64,000 nt of DNA from Heterocephalus glaber. Taxonomy: Eukaryota > Chordata > Mammalia > Rodentia > Bathyergidae. Within the stretch, counting starts at the first letter, position 1. Each line of letters begins with the position of its first letter. Under the pieces are notes generated by a model. It did not search any database, had not been told where the DNA came from, and worked only from the letters and a program-made list of their open reading frames with translations. A program made the position numbers and the translations under genes. Shown here piece after piece: positions 1 through 12,490 of the stretch. Location of the stretch: NCBI RefSeq assembly GCF_000247695.1, contig NW_004624854.1:758641-822640 (forward strand), written 5' to 3'.

Positions 1-500
1 GCCCTCGACTTGGTGATGATAAAATCAAAGTGTAGAGAGGAAACTTCCTCACAGTAAGGCGAGCGTTCAGTGAATCCAGGGGGCAGAGGTGTGGGAACGC
101 TGCTGGTGCCACTGGGTAGGTGTAAGATAAAGCCCTGGAATACGGAGGGAACACACAGAGGGCTTGGCGGCTGACTGCACAGGGAAGGAAAAGTGTTGAG
201 TGCTGAGCACTCTGGGACGCCATGTAAGGCTGAGCCAAGGACTCCCAGAGAAGCCCAGGCAGTCCTCGGGCCTTCCGGGAGCCCTCTGGACCATCTCCTG
301 CAGGCAGGGTCCCCCCTTCCCTTCGGGACAGGCCCGGCCTGGTCCTCTCTGCTCTGCCCTGCAGGGTGCGGCGTCCCCCAGCCTGGAGAGGAGAGGACAG
401 GCCAGGCCAGGACTCCAGGGCGTGTCTGTCCCAGGGGTGTGGGCCCCAGCTCCCTGACGCCTCACCACTCCTGCTGACTGCTGACTCTGTTACGTCCTAG
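1..500 (+). other. Intron (3' part) upstream of the first visible exon
   Basis: This is GC-rich intronic sequence leading to the acceptor tacgtcctag at 491-500. No repeat or other gene was recognised. Short overlapping open frames on both strands show no family resemblance. Confidence 0.7.
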
Positions 501-716
<216 letters not shown>

Positions 717-1170
717 TAAAGAATATCATCAGGGGCTGAAAAGCTTTGGAATGTTGACAGGGCTTCTCTGGAAAGGCACACAGCCTTAGTTATAAATTTT
801 AAATGTGAAACACACAAGGAAACAGTAAAGAGTAGTTTTGTTTTTAAATTCAGAGGAAGGTGAGAGGGAGCTGACGACGTGTTAGGAGACAATCATGGAT
901 GGCAAACATGCACTAGTAAAAATAAAAAGGGAAGAAATGGATGCAGGTTTCCGTGGGCTAAGATTTTGTTCAGCGCAGGGAAGAATTTCTTGAGCTTTGC
1001 TGGCTCATATTAAAGTGTTCATTCACAGCACTGGTGGACAACCCTCTGCGGTGTCCCTTAAAGCTAGACACTCCCGAGTCGCTCTGCCTGGCCGGCCCGC
1101 AGTGGCCCGTGGAAGCCACACGAGGGCCCTCCAGTGTCCTGACCCAAACTCCAAGATCCCTTCTTTCACT

Positions 1171-1185
1171 CCCCCCCCCCCCCCG
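1171..1185. repeat. Poly-C homopolymer run
   Basis: About fifteen consecutive C residues follow 'ttctttcact'. It is a simple length-variable tract. Confidence 0.8.
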
Positions 1186-2614
1186 CAGCCTGGGTGAATT
1201 GGAGGTGTGTCTTAGCTGAGTTTTCTTCCCCTTAGTAAGCGCTTATGCTTCAGTGTAATCACTGCTTGGTATGCATTGTTTCTAAAACTTCCCTCAGACA
1301 AACAGAATTAGGATTCTTTTCCTGCATACCTTTTCTGACTTGGTGCCTCTCATATTTTCAATCTTATACTGTAGGTCAAATATTTTTGTAGCCTTTCTTA
1401 CAAGAAAAAATTATGAATGCAATAAATAACTGGATTCGATTCATCAAAATTCCAGTCTTGGAATTTCCCCTCATGATTTACTTACTTGCCCTAGTGCACC
1501 GTGTGCTTGCTGGTTGGTGCAGACATAGAAGAGTGCACACAAGGAGCGCATTTGAAAATGATACATAAATCTATCGCAGGGCAAAGTATGCACCAAAATA
1601 TTTATGTTTTATGAGTGGCTAATAAATCTTTACCTTGCTGTCTTGTAAACCATCAGCGGTGAGCTGGAGGACATAGGAGCGTTTATCTGAAAACAGAACA
1701 GAACTCTCACCTTCAGACCTGGGCTCCTCTCTCACGTAACTGGGACTTGGTGTGGCCTCGTCACATGCCCGGTGCCCTTTAGCCACTTCCCTTATCCTGG
1801 CAGCTTTCCTGGGAGCACACACACAGGAGTAACAGATGTACTACGTGTCCTTTCAATCCTTCCCCTCGGGACTGAATTATTTTCATGGCCCAGTACTAGC
1901 CTCACGGGAGAGAGGTCTTTCGCAGTGTATCAACACTGGGAGGAACATTTATCTTCTGCTGATAGAGACTGAGCTGTGGAGCCGAGGCACCCTCGGAGAT
2001 GCAGCACTCGGCCACAGCACGGTCAGACCTGGCGGGAAGGGTCACACGGAGGCAGCTGTTGGAAGCCTGCACATCTCGAAGCTCTACCCACCCTTACCAG
2101 AGTTTTCAGGAAGTGAGATCTCCAAGACCTTTGGCTGTTCAGGGAAGTGGTGATAGGTGACAACACACCGTGAGGAGGGAAGTTACACAAATATTGGTGT
2201 GTTGAGACGCTAAATTCTCTGACAGACAACCTGTAGTGAGTGGCTGAATCTCCAGAGTGGTTGAATCCACTGCTCAAAGCCAGTAACTCAAGGCAAGAGG
2301 GCAGAAGAATGTCTAGTTATGAGTCTTCCCAGCCACTGTCCTGTATCCCAATATTAAAATATTCCAGTCAGGAGAAATATTCATATCTCTTCCATCCTAC
2401 TGAGTAATACCAAATACCTTCTACAGTATAGAAACATGGTGGTTGGCATCCTGGGGAATAAAAATAATTATCTCATTTCCCTTAATAAGGAAAGTAGAAA
2501 ATCACAATTCAAATGAATAAAATTATGAGTGAAAAAACCTAAACTGTTTTTTAGTAGTTGAGAAAGAAAACTCTACTTAAATAGTCTTTTTTAGATAATT
2601 GTGGATTTTTTTTC

Positions 2615-2690
2615 TGCTTATTTCTTTCCACATTTATTAAGGTATAGCTGACAAATAATATAAACTGTTCATAAAGACAGCTGCTTTAGA
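2615..2690 (+). repeat. Possible ancient L1 fragment
   Basis: The phrase tttattaaggtatagctgac followed by aaataatataaactgttcat resembles the 'tttattgaggtataattgac' segment of old mammalian L1 elements. It is short and diverged, and the assignment is from memory only. Confidence 0.3.
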
Positions 2691-3663
2691 AATGTATGGT
2701 AGGTGCTACAGGAGCAGAGTAAAGTTTTCCTTTAACTTCCGCTCGAAGGACATTTTGAAGAATGAGCGAGAACATTGTGGAAGGATAAGCAAGCAGGGAT
2801 GTGGAGAGGCTCTTTGCAGTGTGAGGGCCTTTGGAAAGTCCTCGGCAAACATTGCACAGATATAATCTGAGAAAACAATTGTGAAGGCTTTCAGTGGGTA
2901 GAAAGAGAAGTTTCCTGTTAAAAGTACCAATTTAAAAACCCAGTATGTTATTTATTGCCTCTTGTTCTCTTACTCTTTCACACCACGGTTCTACTCCTGG
3001 AGCATGGAAGGAAGGGCTAGGAGAGAACCAGAAGCAACCGTGGAGCCTTCCGTACCCACGAGTGGGTGTTCTCAGCTGTCTCCTTGTATGTTTGCATTTC
3101 TGAGCCTGCTGCAGGCACAGTACATAATTCATGTTAGGGCAATCCTATTTAGCTCCTCTGCACCTGCCACTGTTAGCTCCCTGGTGTGGGAGGCTCAAAC
3201 CGGAAAGCGCTGTCCTGCAGGTGCTATAATAGGCATGCAGCATTGCTTCTGAGGAGACAATACGCCAGCTTGGGGAGATCCCGGTGAGAGCCCTCCTCTG
3301 CTGAGACAGGGAATTCCCTGCCCGCCTCAGCCAGAAGAGGGAACCTCCTGGTGCTGGCCCAGTGCATGGAACCACCCCATTCCTCCTGTGACTGTCAGGG
3401 TGCAGGTTTGGGTTTTGTCCATGCAGAAGTTATTCCTGATCAACAAGTCTGCTCTTTAGCTGCCGTAGCCTCAGCGATTACATGTGTGTGGAGCCATTCA
3501 GTGTCACCTGTAGTCACTGCCCCCTGCCTCTCAGGGAAAGGGGTGCCCGACCCTTCTCACTCAGCCACTGGAGCAGGGGTTTGGGGGTCTGACTTCAGGG
3601 CCGCTGCCGGCAACGCCTGTTCTGATGGGTTGGGTCTGCCATGCTGGTTGCTGAGCATTTTGA

Positions 3664-3963
<300 letters not shown>

Positions 3964-4383
3964 TAAATTGATAACAGAGTCCTAGAGACTTGCATCTGAG
4001 AGGGCTTCTGTCTCGTAAGACCCTATAGGGTGAGATTTTTAAACACCGCTCTACCTTCTCTGTGTAGAAGTATTACATGGTCTAAGTCAAGGAAAAACAA
4101 TTTACTAAAGCAATTTATTGCTCAGTCATTATAAATACGCATTTGAACATGCATAGACTTAGGATATATTTAAGGTGTGAGACTGAATTTAAATGCTGTT
4201 TGAATATGTGGTAGCTTCATGAGGTAGCCAAGCCAGAATAGCACATCCTTAAGGATTTTTGTAGCAAATAGAAGATGGCAAGAGCCTGCTGGATGATAGA
4301 CTAAAAATAAATGAAGACAGGCATACTGGGCTAAAAAACAGCTAACGAGTGTTGTTGTTAAAATGATGAAGTTGAAGTAGCTT

Positions 4384-4586
4384 TGTGGTTTTCAGACCTG
4401 CGGTCCCTAAGGCAAATGGAGTGGACAGACAGGTTTAAGACCATACGGACCCCTTCCCCATCTTAAATTAGAGCAGATGCATATATTGTCTGGTACATTG
4501 TCTGTTTAAATTTTTACTTTAAAATAAACTTTGTCATGAAATGCAATATAATGCCCGTGATTTAAAGAAGTTTGACAACCACTGGA
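4384..4586. mobile_element. Possible hAT-type (MER5-like) DNA transposon remnant
   Basis: The left end ggttttcagacctgcggtcc and the right end gtttgacaaccactgg resemble the inverted termini of small hAT elements (cagtggttntcaaac in either orientation). No clear 8-bp duplication was found and the interior is diverged, so this could be coincidence. Confidence 0.35.
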
Positions 4587-5545
4587 TAAGAACAAGCCTA
4601 ACATCGCTAACTGTCTACATTTTATTTTCATTACCAATATGATACTGAACATTGCACATACAGTTTTAAAAGTGTTACAAAATTGTTGCTTAAAAAGTTG
4701 TCTAGTTTCTGATCATGAATACAAAGACTGATTCAATTTTATAAGTGTTTTCAGTTCATAATGAAATGCATGTTTAGGCATACTTTGAGTTACACTGGAA
4801 TGCCATTTTAGCAGGCTTGTTTTAAAAATGTTTATCCACATTTGACTATAATATGTATGTACAGGCAGCATAGGGTAACAAAGTTTCAGATGGCAAATGT
4901 CTACTGAATTGTACTTCTTTTATTTAATCATTTGTCAGTTTAAGAAAGGCTTGTATCTTGATCACATTTACAAAAACCTAAGTGTTGACTGGCTTCGGAT
5001 CTCTGATATATGAGAGTTCACACACTCAGTCTGAGTTTTGTGAATTTAAATATATTCATGCCTAGTTCTGATTACTAATAATATAGTTAACCTGAATCAT
5101 TGTAAGTAAACACATTCATTTTCTTGACAAAGAGATATTAACAGAGCCTTAGGCAATTGTAATTAACCGTTTTAAAATTTCTTTAGCCATCCTTGAGTAG
5201 CAGGCAGCCTTGCAGAAAATGTGTTCTGTGTACATTGATGACAGTTTTTTTGAGCTGTTCCTGTAGCTGTTTGGTAACTAGCGATTTGTGGCTTAGTGGT
5301 GAGGAGTTTGAGGGTAGTCTGTCCTCTGCATTTGGACTGTAGCTGTCCCTGCATTTGGGGGACACCAGTTCTGCCTCACTACCTCTCTGGCTGTCTTAAG
5401 ATTTATTCAGAAAATTGTTTCTCATTTCTAACTGTTGTCATTTCTGTGAGGTTTATTTTAGTAAACTCAAAATGGCTGATATCTAGTGTCTTGTTGGTGA
5501 ACTTTTCACTTGATAATAAATAGGTTCATTATATGATGGTTTTGG

Positions 5546-5630
5546 GGTTTTTTTTTGGTACCGGGGATCGAACTCAGGTCCTTGCGCTTGTGCAGCAGGC
5601 GGTGAAACCACTGAGCCAAATCCCCGGCCC
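5546..5630 (-). mobile_element. ID SINE (tRNA-derived), minus strand
   Basis: Read on the minus strand it is gggccggggatttggctcag... with tRNA-like A and B boxes (ttcgatccccggtacc region) and a poly-A tail that appears as a T-run at 5546-5556. It is flanked by a 9-bp perfect duplication attatatga (5528-5536 and 5632-5640). It forms an inverted pair with the next element. Confidence 0.9.
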
Positions 5631-5658
5631 TATTATATGAGTTTAATAAGAGTACTTA

Positions 5659-5760
5659 GGGCCGGGGATTTGGCTCAGTGGCACCGTGCCTGCCTTGAAA
5701 CCGCAAGGTCCTGAGTTCGATCCCCAGTACCAAAAATAAATAAATATATAAATAAATAAA
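5659..5760 (+). mobile_element. ID SINE, plus strand
   Basis: It starts gggccggggatttggctcag, contains ggttcgatccccagtacc-type B-box sequence and ends in an A-rich (aaat)n tail. The flanking duplication is agagtactta / agaatactta (5649-5658 and 5761-5770, one mismatch). It lies about 28 bp from the oppositely oriented copy at 5546-5630. Confidence 0.9.
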
Positions 5761-5980
5761 AGAATACTTAAGTAAGCCACACCTCTCAGGTAGGAGACTA
5801 ACGCTCATACAGCGGGTCAGACACAAAGTGGAACATATGCATCTGTGATGGTAGTAGCAGGGTAGTTTCAAAGTATTAATTTGAGTACAAAGAATATCAA
5901 TTAGAAGAACAGACTTTAAAGCTTGGTTTTATATGGGCAAAATGAATAACAGATTTTTTTAAAGTTATCATCTTTTCTGA

Positions 5981-6088
<108 letters not shown>

Positions 6089-6706
6089 TAACTGCAGTAT
6101 TGGATTGGGCTGAAGTTGACTAAGCTCCAACCATTAAATCTGGGCAACGCTGATCATCATCTTGTGAATTCACTCTTTCTGACGTTCTTTACAAAGGCAT
6201 GTTACGTACAGATATTTCATGTAGTCAGCACCAAGTCGTTGTAGCCCTGGCTTCTCTTGGTTAAATTTAAGAGTTCAGTAAGATTAGCTAAACAACCTAG
6301 AAGCCCCCTTGAAGAAGAAATGTGAAAAAGCAAAAATTTAGGTAAGAAGGCAGCCTGGATGTGCAGATTATGATGAAAACAGTAAGACTCCAGCCTTTGG
6401 AGTGTGGCTTCAGTAAACAAAGTATCAGTTTATTGAATCAGACCTGCTCATTCCTGGACTCAGGACTCACACTTTTCCATAATAAAAACAGTGGGTCTCG
6501 AACAGGGGTGCTCATTCTCTCTGCAGCCCAGCCTTGCCCGGCCGGAACCCTTCTTCTAAACAGCTCCCCAGTGCTCCTCTTTCCTGGCAAGCTTTTCTCT
6601 TCTCAGTTTGGCAAGAAGGACCTTTCTTTTAACACCCAGGGCAAGTCCTCCTTCCTTGAAATCTTCCAACTCCACTGTGGACTCAGTCTGGCGACCGAGG
6701 CTAGTA

Positions 6707-6980
6707 CAGCAGTACCTTGGTTCATGAACTTAATTCTTTCCACAAACCTGGTCAAGAACCAAATCAATTTTCCCCATAAAGTTCAGAAGAGCTCATGAGT
6801 GGAAGCACAATTTTGATGAATGGGGCCAGGTATTTAGCTCAGCAGTACCATGCCTACCTTGCAAGCACAAGGTCCTCGGTTCGTTATCCAGTACCAAAAA
6901 AAAAAAAAAATTGATGAATGCTTCTGTTTATGAACCGAATTGCTCTCAAATAGAAATGTTCGTGAACGGAGGTACCACTG
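6707..6980. mobile_element. Tc1/mariner-type MITE with terminal inverted repeats, split by an ID SINE
   Basis: The left end cagcagtaccttggttcatg and the right end gttcgtgaacggaggtacca (then ctg) are imperfect inverted repeats: 20 of 25 positions match when the flanking TA is included. Both ends abut TA dinucleotides (6705-6706 and 6981-6982), as expected for Tc1/mariner insertion. An ID SINE at 6823-6910 interrupts it; without that insertion and its repeated site the element is about 175 bp, with no transposase. The termini resemble an ancient mammalian Tigger/mariner-like family. Confidence 0.65.
6823..6910 (+). mobile_element. ID SINE nested in the MITE
   Basis: It has the ID pattern gccaggtatttagctcag, a diverged B box and a run of about 15 A residues. 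The direct repeat ttgatgaatg flanks it at 6813-6822 and 6911-6920, showing that it inserted into the older MITE. Confidence 0.85.
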
Positions 6981-7125
6981 TACTTTTCAATCTCGGGAGA
7001 TTGGGCATCAGCGGGGATGGAAAAGAGGAGTTTCTGCTGAAATTCTTACGTAACCCAAAGCCTGTTTGGCCCATATGCCTGCTGTACTAGTAGAAATGTG
7101 TTCGCCTATACAATATAGAATTCCA

Positions 7126-7300
7126 GCCGGTTGTGTAGCACATGTCTGTAATCCTAGCATTCTGGGAAGCTGAGGCACAGGGCTTGAAAACTCCAGCCCA
7201 GCGTTAAGGACTCAGCGAGACCTTATTTCAAACTAAAAAGCCAAAAAGGGCAGGGGGTGTAGCTCTGTGTGAAGGCCGTGGTTTCAGCCACCATCATAAG
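7126..7300 (+). mobile_element. B1-dID SINE
   Basis: The first half has the 7SL-like B1 layout (gtctgtaatcctagcattct, aagctgaggca, ccagcccagcg, gcgagacctta). An A-rich linker follows, then a diverged ID-like half (gggcagggggtgtagctctg). This dimeric architecture is known from several non-murine rodent lineages. Confidence 0.75.
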
Positions 7301-8975
7301 GGGAGAGTCTCATGCAGCTGCTTTCCTTTCTCTGAGCCTGTCCTCCTCCACTGCCCAGAAATTGAAATCAAGAGGTCCGGAGTGAAGCCCAAGCTTTATT
7401 TTCTTTAAATCTCTCTGTATCATTTTGTGGCACTTCCAGGTATAATAACTTCCGGTCTAGACCCTAAGTTGATGATTAATCATGTACTGCATCAAATTGG
7501 TTTTTGTACTCTTTCGACTATTTGGCGTTCATGCTTTAATTTGATTTTTCAAGTACTTATGCTTTATTTTCCAATTAGATTATAAGATGCTCACAAATAC
7601 GAATCTTATCCAACTCATTATCCCTTCTTACTAATCCAGTATCCAGAATAGCACTTTGCATACAGTGAATATGTGGGTAGATAATTTGTTAATTTGAAAA
7701 TAAATTACCAAATATTAACATGATTTTCTCAGTTTCTCATGTCTTAAAGTTGTTATCACTTTTACAGTTTCTAAAGGATAAAATTACACAGAATTTCAAG
7801 TACATTACAGATGTTGCTAATATAGAAATCCTGTTTCACACAACTAACATCGAAGTTAAATGTGAGTGCCTTCCCTCATACAAGCTTGATATTCTAGATC
7901 ACACACAGAAAAAGTAAAAATAAAAAGTACCCAAGTGTGGATTTTGTAGGTTTGTTTATCATGGCGTCCACTCAGCAGCCTGTGGTCCCCTAGGGAATCT
8001 TGCATAAGACGTTTTAGTTAATGAAGTTGCAGAAATAAGTTTCTCCGTGGTCTAATTAAAGATTTTAGAGAGTCTGAACCTCAGAACTAAGCAAACAAAT
8101 GAAATTTTTCCCCTTTTGCTAATCACAGGATAAAGAAAACTCCATTTTCTCTCTGTTCCACCTCACCCGGCGCAGCACCCCAGACACCATCGCGCACGCC
8201 CCTCTAGTTAATGTCTTGCTCTCTGAAAGTGCCCCAGCCTCCACAAAAAGAGTGAGAAACAAGAAACTCAAGAAGTTTTCCAACTTTGCACTGTACTGTA
8301 CATTGTAATTTAAAATGATTAGCATATTTTTAAATCTCTACCTTTGGACATACTAGGCCATTTAATTCACCTAAACTTTATCGTTCTCCTCTAAGGACTT
8401 GATAGAACCTTAACAGAGTCCAACTGGGGAAAGCTGCAGGCTACAGTTGAGAATTTCCAGTTTTATTTTTGTTTTCTTTCTGCTTTTTAGAGTCTTACAA
8501 GACTCTAATCTTCTAAAGACTGCTAAAGATTTTTATTTTTTAGTGGAGTCCTCAGTTAAACAAAATCTTTCTTCTAGCATAGATCTCACATGGTGATCTT
8601 TTAACTAAGAACTTATTTAGTAGGCTTTGAATATGTATGCATCTGTTTATCTTTAAAAACTCTTCACAGAACTTGACCATGGAAAGCAAATGCAGCTGTG
8701 ACAAGTAGGAGGAAGTAGGGATTTAAACTAGTGAGATAATTCCTGCCCTTTTACCCAGAGTATTGGTCACACTGCACTTTCATTTTCTGAAGTTTTTTTT
8801 AGTAGTTAAGCACTTTACTTATCATGGCAACATAAAGGGGAAGTTTGTGTAACCGGGGGAACATTCTGTTTCATACAGTTAGGAACTGCATAAGGAGCAT
8901 TCCCACAAATTCGAGGGTGGAGCACCAGCTGGGTTATTAATCTCATGTTGTAGTGACATTTGTGATAACACAGTG

Positions 8976-9535
8976 TGTTAGTCACCTTTTCATCAGTATC
9001 ACAAAACATCTGAGATAATTAACTTATAAAGAGAAAAGTTTTATTTTAGCTCAGAGTCTTGGAGATTCTGGGCCACGATCAGACAGACCCAATGTTTTTG
9101 TTTGGTACCGGGATCGAACTCGGGACCTTGTGCTTTCGAGGCAGGCGGTGGCACCACTGAGCTAAATCCTCAGCCCCAGATGCAATGTTTTTATGCCTCT
9201 GGTGGGGGAGTTGGATGGCAAAGTCTGTTTTGGCTCACAGTTTCAGTGGGGTCAGTTCATGGTTGGCTGGCTCCAAGGCAGAAATAGCATGGCAGAAGGG
9301 CATGGCAGACAAAAGCTGCTCACCCAATGGCAGCTAGAAAGCAGAGAGAGAATGGTGGAGCTGGGGATAAAAATGGCCTCTTCCAGGTCACATTCCAGTG
9401 ACCTTCTCCAGCCAGGTACCACCTCCAAAGAACACATTCAGCCATAAACTCATCCATCGACAAACCCTCTGATGAGTAGAGCACCCCTCCAAACACAGAG
9501 ACTTCAAGGGGACTTTTTGATCCAAACCTTAACAC
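8976..9535 (-). mobile_element. MaLR-type (ERVL) solo LTR with nested ID SINE
   Basis: The minus strand begins tgttaaggtttggatcaaaa and ends ggtgactaaca. It contains tgagccaaaacagactttgc and, near its 3' end, taaaataaaacttttctctt (polyadenylation signal), the layout of rodent MaLR LTRs. A 5-bp repeat cagtg lies at 8971-8975 and 9536-9540. The + strand motif ggcagaagggcatggcag is common in this class. No coding retroviral sequence accompanies it, so it is a solo LTR. An ID SINE at about 9091-9178 interrupts it. Confidence 0.65.
9091..9178 (-). mobile_element. ID SINE, minus strand, nested in the LTR
   Basis: It reads tttggtaccgggatcgaact ... gagctaaatcctcagcccc, the reverse complement of the ID consensus. 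A flanking repeat of about 7-10 bp (acccaatgttttt / atgcaatgttttt) brackets it. Confidence 0.85.
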
Positions 9536-11209
9536 CAGTGTAGCATTTGATGCAGTCTTCCTTATCTGTGTCCCAGGCACTTAAATAATCGTTGTGTTTC
9601 CTCCTTAATATAATGAGGAAATAAAGAGTAGCCCTTGGCAGGTTGAAGTAGGCCTACCTCTTTATTTTGTGTTTTTCCTTTTCATGGTTTCTTCTAATCC
9701 AGGAGGTAGCAAGCTGTTGGTTTAGATTGTATTCATGTGTAGCTCCTTCTCCCTTGAGACTCCACTGCATGCATTTCCTCTAAAATGACTGTGGATTTCC
9801 ATGCAACAGAACCTGGCCTTCACCTTCAACTGCTACACTGAAATCACTTCTCCTAACTTCATGTGTCATGCAAGTGTGAATGCTACCAAGTTGTTGTCCC
9901 TTCTCTCTGATTTTTTCTCCCTTAATCTTGAAAGAGGTTTATTGACCCAGTTGGGAAAATCAGCATCGAAATCTGCTCCCCCTACCCCCGTGAGGTGATG
10001 TGCATCTCCACTGGGTGCCATACCTGACCGCTGGTTCTCACCAGAAGGCAGTAATCGCACCCAGATGCGCATATGCTGTGATGTGAAGACAGGAGCTGAA
10101 GTAATGTGGTCTAATCGGATATCTAATTACAAATGTCATTTATAGTAACTTTTAATAAAACTGTATTGGTGAATATAATGCATACAAATTCAATAAAACT
10201 TAGTTCTGCTGTTTGTGCACTATTCTATTGTGACAAAGAACCTGAATGTGATAAACCTGAACTGAGTTGAGAATTTCCTGTCTTCTGTGATTATTAGGTC
10301 CAGCCATTAAATCTCCTGGAGGCCAGTCCTGATCTCCCCAAACATCAGTGATAATTACTTTGGGCACAAGGATGAGTCTTCTTTGACTGACATGGAAATT
10401 CCCTTACCACAAAAATGTGAACTGTGATACTTTTAGTTGCCTTGTCTGAAGAATGTGATCAGTGCAACATTCGACTGCATAAATCAAGCCATTCTGTATT
10501 TTATGTTATTAGTAAATCAGTAACTTGGAGGCCCAAGAAATTCAGAGCCACAAAAGGCAAATAATACATGTTTCTAGATTCACCAGACTAGAAGCAAATG
10601 CACTCAGACCTACATCTTTCCATCATCCTATTTTGGGAGCTTTGTAGCTTTGTTATAGTTTGATTTTATTCTTAATTTGAAAAATAACATTTGCCCATTT
10701 TAAAGTGATCAAACAATACAGAAGTTTGCAGAACTTCTAAAAGCTGGCTGATATTAAACTCCATTGTTCAAAATTTCTAACCTATTTCTTGTCCAACTTC
10801 ATAGCAAATTAATTTTTCTACATTTAATATTGGGCTGGAAATTTTAATCTGTTAAGCATCTGAACTCCTTGGTCTAAATAGCATGTACTTACTTGTGCTC
10901 ATCCTGATGCATTTCCTGTTGTTGTTGTTATTGTTAGTCCCTGTGCAGCCCTGTCTCTGAGTTCTCCTGTCATTTGCTTACTGGTCATTCATGTGTCTGG
11001 AAGTCATCAGATCTTTCTTGTACTAACTTCAGATAGTTTAAAATCCAGATTGGGATTGTCATTTTCCTGTGGACCATTGGCACAAGCATAATTACTGGAT
11101 TTAGAAACATCACGTAGGAATGGTCAGGGGAAAGTGCTGGTAGAAGTCTGTCTCTTCCTGGAGACCCGCAGTCGTGACCCTTGGAAATCAAGACAGTATT
11201 TACAGTAAG

Positions 11210-11430
11210 AGTTCAGACTTGGGGTCAGGCAGACCTGGGTCTGGATTCTGCCTCTGTAGTTTACTCACCACTGAGTGAGGCTTTCAAGAGCTCTCCAAGG
11301 TGTTACCCTAAAAATGATAGGATTTCTCACTTTGCAGTGTTCTTGAAAGATTAAATGACATAATAAATGTAAAGCACTGGGTTTTTAGTAAGCATAGTGA
11401 GCATCTGATAAAATGATATTAGTACATTAG
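11210..11430 (+). mobile_element. MIR SINE (ancient tRNA-derived)
   Basis: It contains cagacctgggtctggattctg near the start, then a MIR core-like region and gaaagattaaatgacataat followed by gtaaagcactggg. This matches the usual MIR order (cagacctgggtt, gattaaatgagataat, gtaaagcgctta). Confidence 0.75.
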
Positions 11431-12195
11431 TAGTCGCCTTTCATTGTTGAGTGTATCACAGGACTAAACTTAATTTGCCCCTGAAGTTATTCTAACCTTT
11501 AAACCACTAACTTTTAAACCATGTACATGGAGCCATGGTATCTGTGCATTAATTGAGGCATGCCTTGGGTCTTCAGCTCCGAGATTAGCTTCTGTGTAGC
11601 AGGCTTTCTGGGACTGTTTGCACAGTTTCCTACAAGAAGGGTTTCTCTAAACTCTTTTACACATAGCCCGTGAGACCAGCCGTGTCGCTCCATGCTTAGG
11701 CAGAGGCCTGAGCAAGGTTCAGCCGAAGTTACAAGGCCACGGGACCAGTGAGAAGACATCTTCATATGCAGCTCCTGTCCTGCAGGCCCTGTGAGAGGTT
11801 TGACATTTCATCCCCTAAGACAGCAAGAAACAGACTTTCAGAACCCGTTCTAAGTGCTTCCTTGTAAGCATTTTCTGTGGGATTTTTTGGTGTCTTTCTT
11901 TTTTCAAGCAAATTTACAAGGCGTAACAGTATAATTTCAATCATTAAATATATTTTTAATTAAATACTTGTTATCAAATGTATAATAAAATATTATAAGA
12001 AAATGTACACCTTTAGTTACAGACTCCAGTACATCCTAGATATTAATTCTTCATGATAATGATGGGCTTAGGGTTCAAGCTGTTTTAAGCCTTAGGAAAA
12101 ATATATTTTAAGTAGGTGCTTTTGTGCATGATAACTAAACTCCTTTTATAGAGTCCAAAATGGTTTTGCTGGAAGGTGGTGCCCCCACTTGCAGG

Positions 12196-12490
12196 GAATC
12201 TGTTCCAAGATTGTCAGGGGATTCCTGAGACTGCCCAGAGTAATGAACCCTAGATATCTTGTGATTTTTCTCATGTGTATACGCATGTAGGATGAAGTTT
12301 AATTTATAAATTAGATATAGTAAAAAATGAACAACAATAGCTAATAATAAATTAGGACAATTATAATGAAAGTTATGTAAAATGTATCAATTTTTAATTT
12401 TTGGAAATTTCCGTGTAATATTTCTGGACTACAGTTGACCACCAGTAACCAAAATGATAGAAAATGAAATCATGGGTCAGAGGGAACCAC
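12196..12490 (+). mobile_element. Tigger/MER2-like DNA transposon fragment
   Basis: The phrases gggaatctgttccaagattg, gattcctgagactgc, gaaccctagatat, gaagtttaatttataaatta and aacaacaatagctaataata follow each other in the order I remember for a common non-autonomous Tigger (pogo) family. The ends are eroded. Confidence 0.55.

Noticed and set aside
6361..6798. 145-codon plus frame
   Set aside because: It runs into the left half of the DNA transposon and has no family resemblance.
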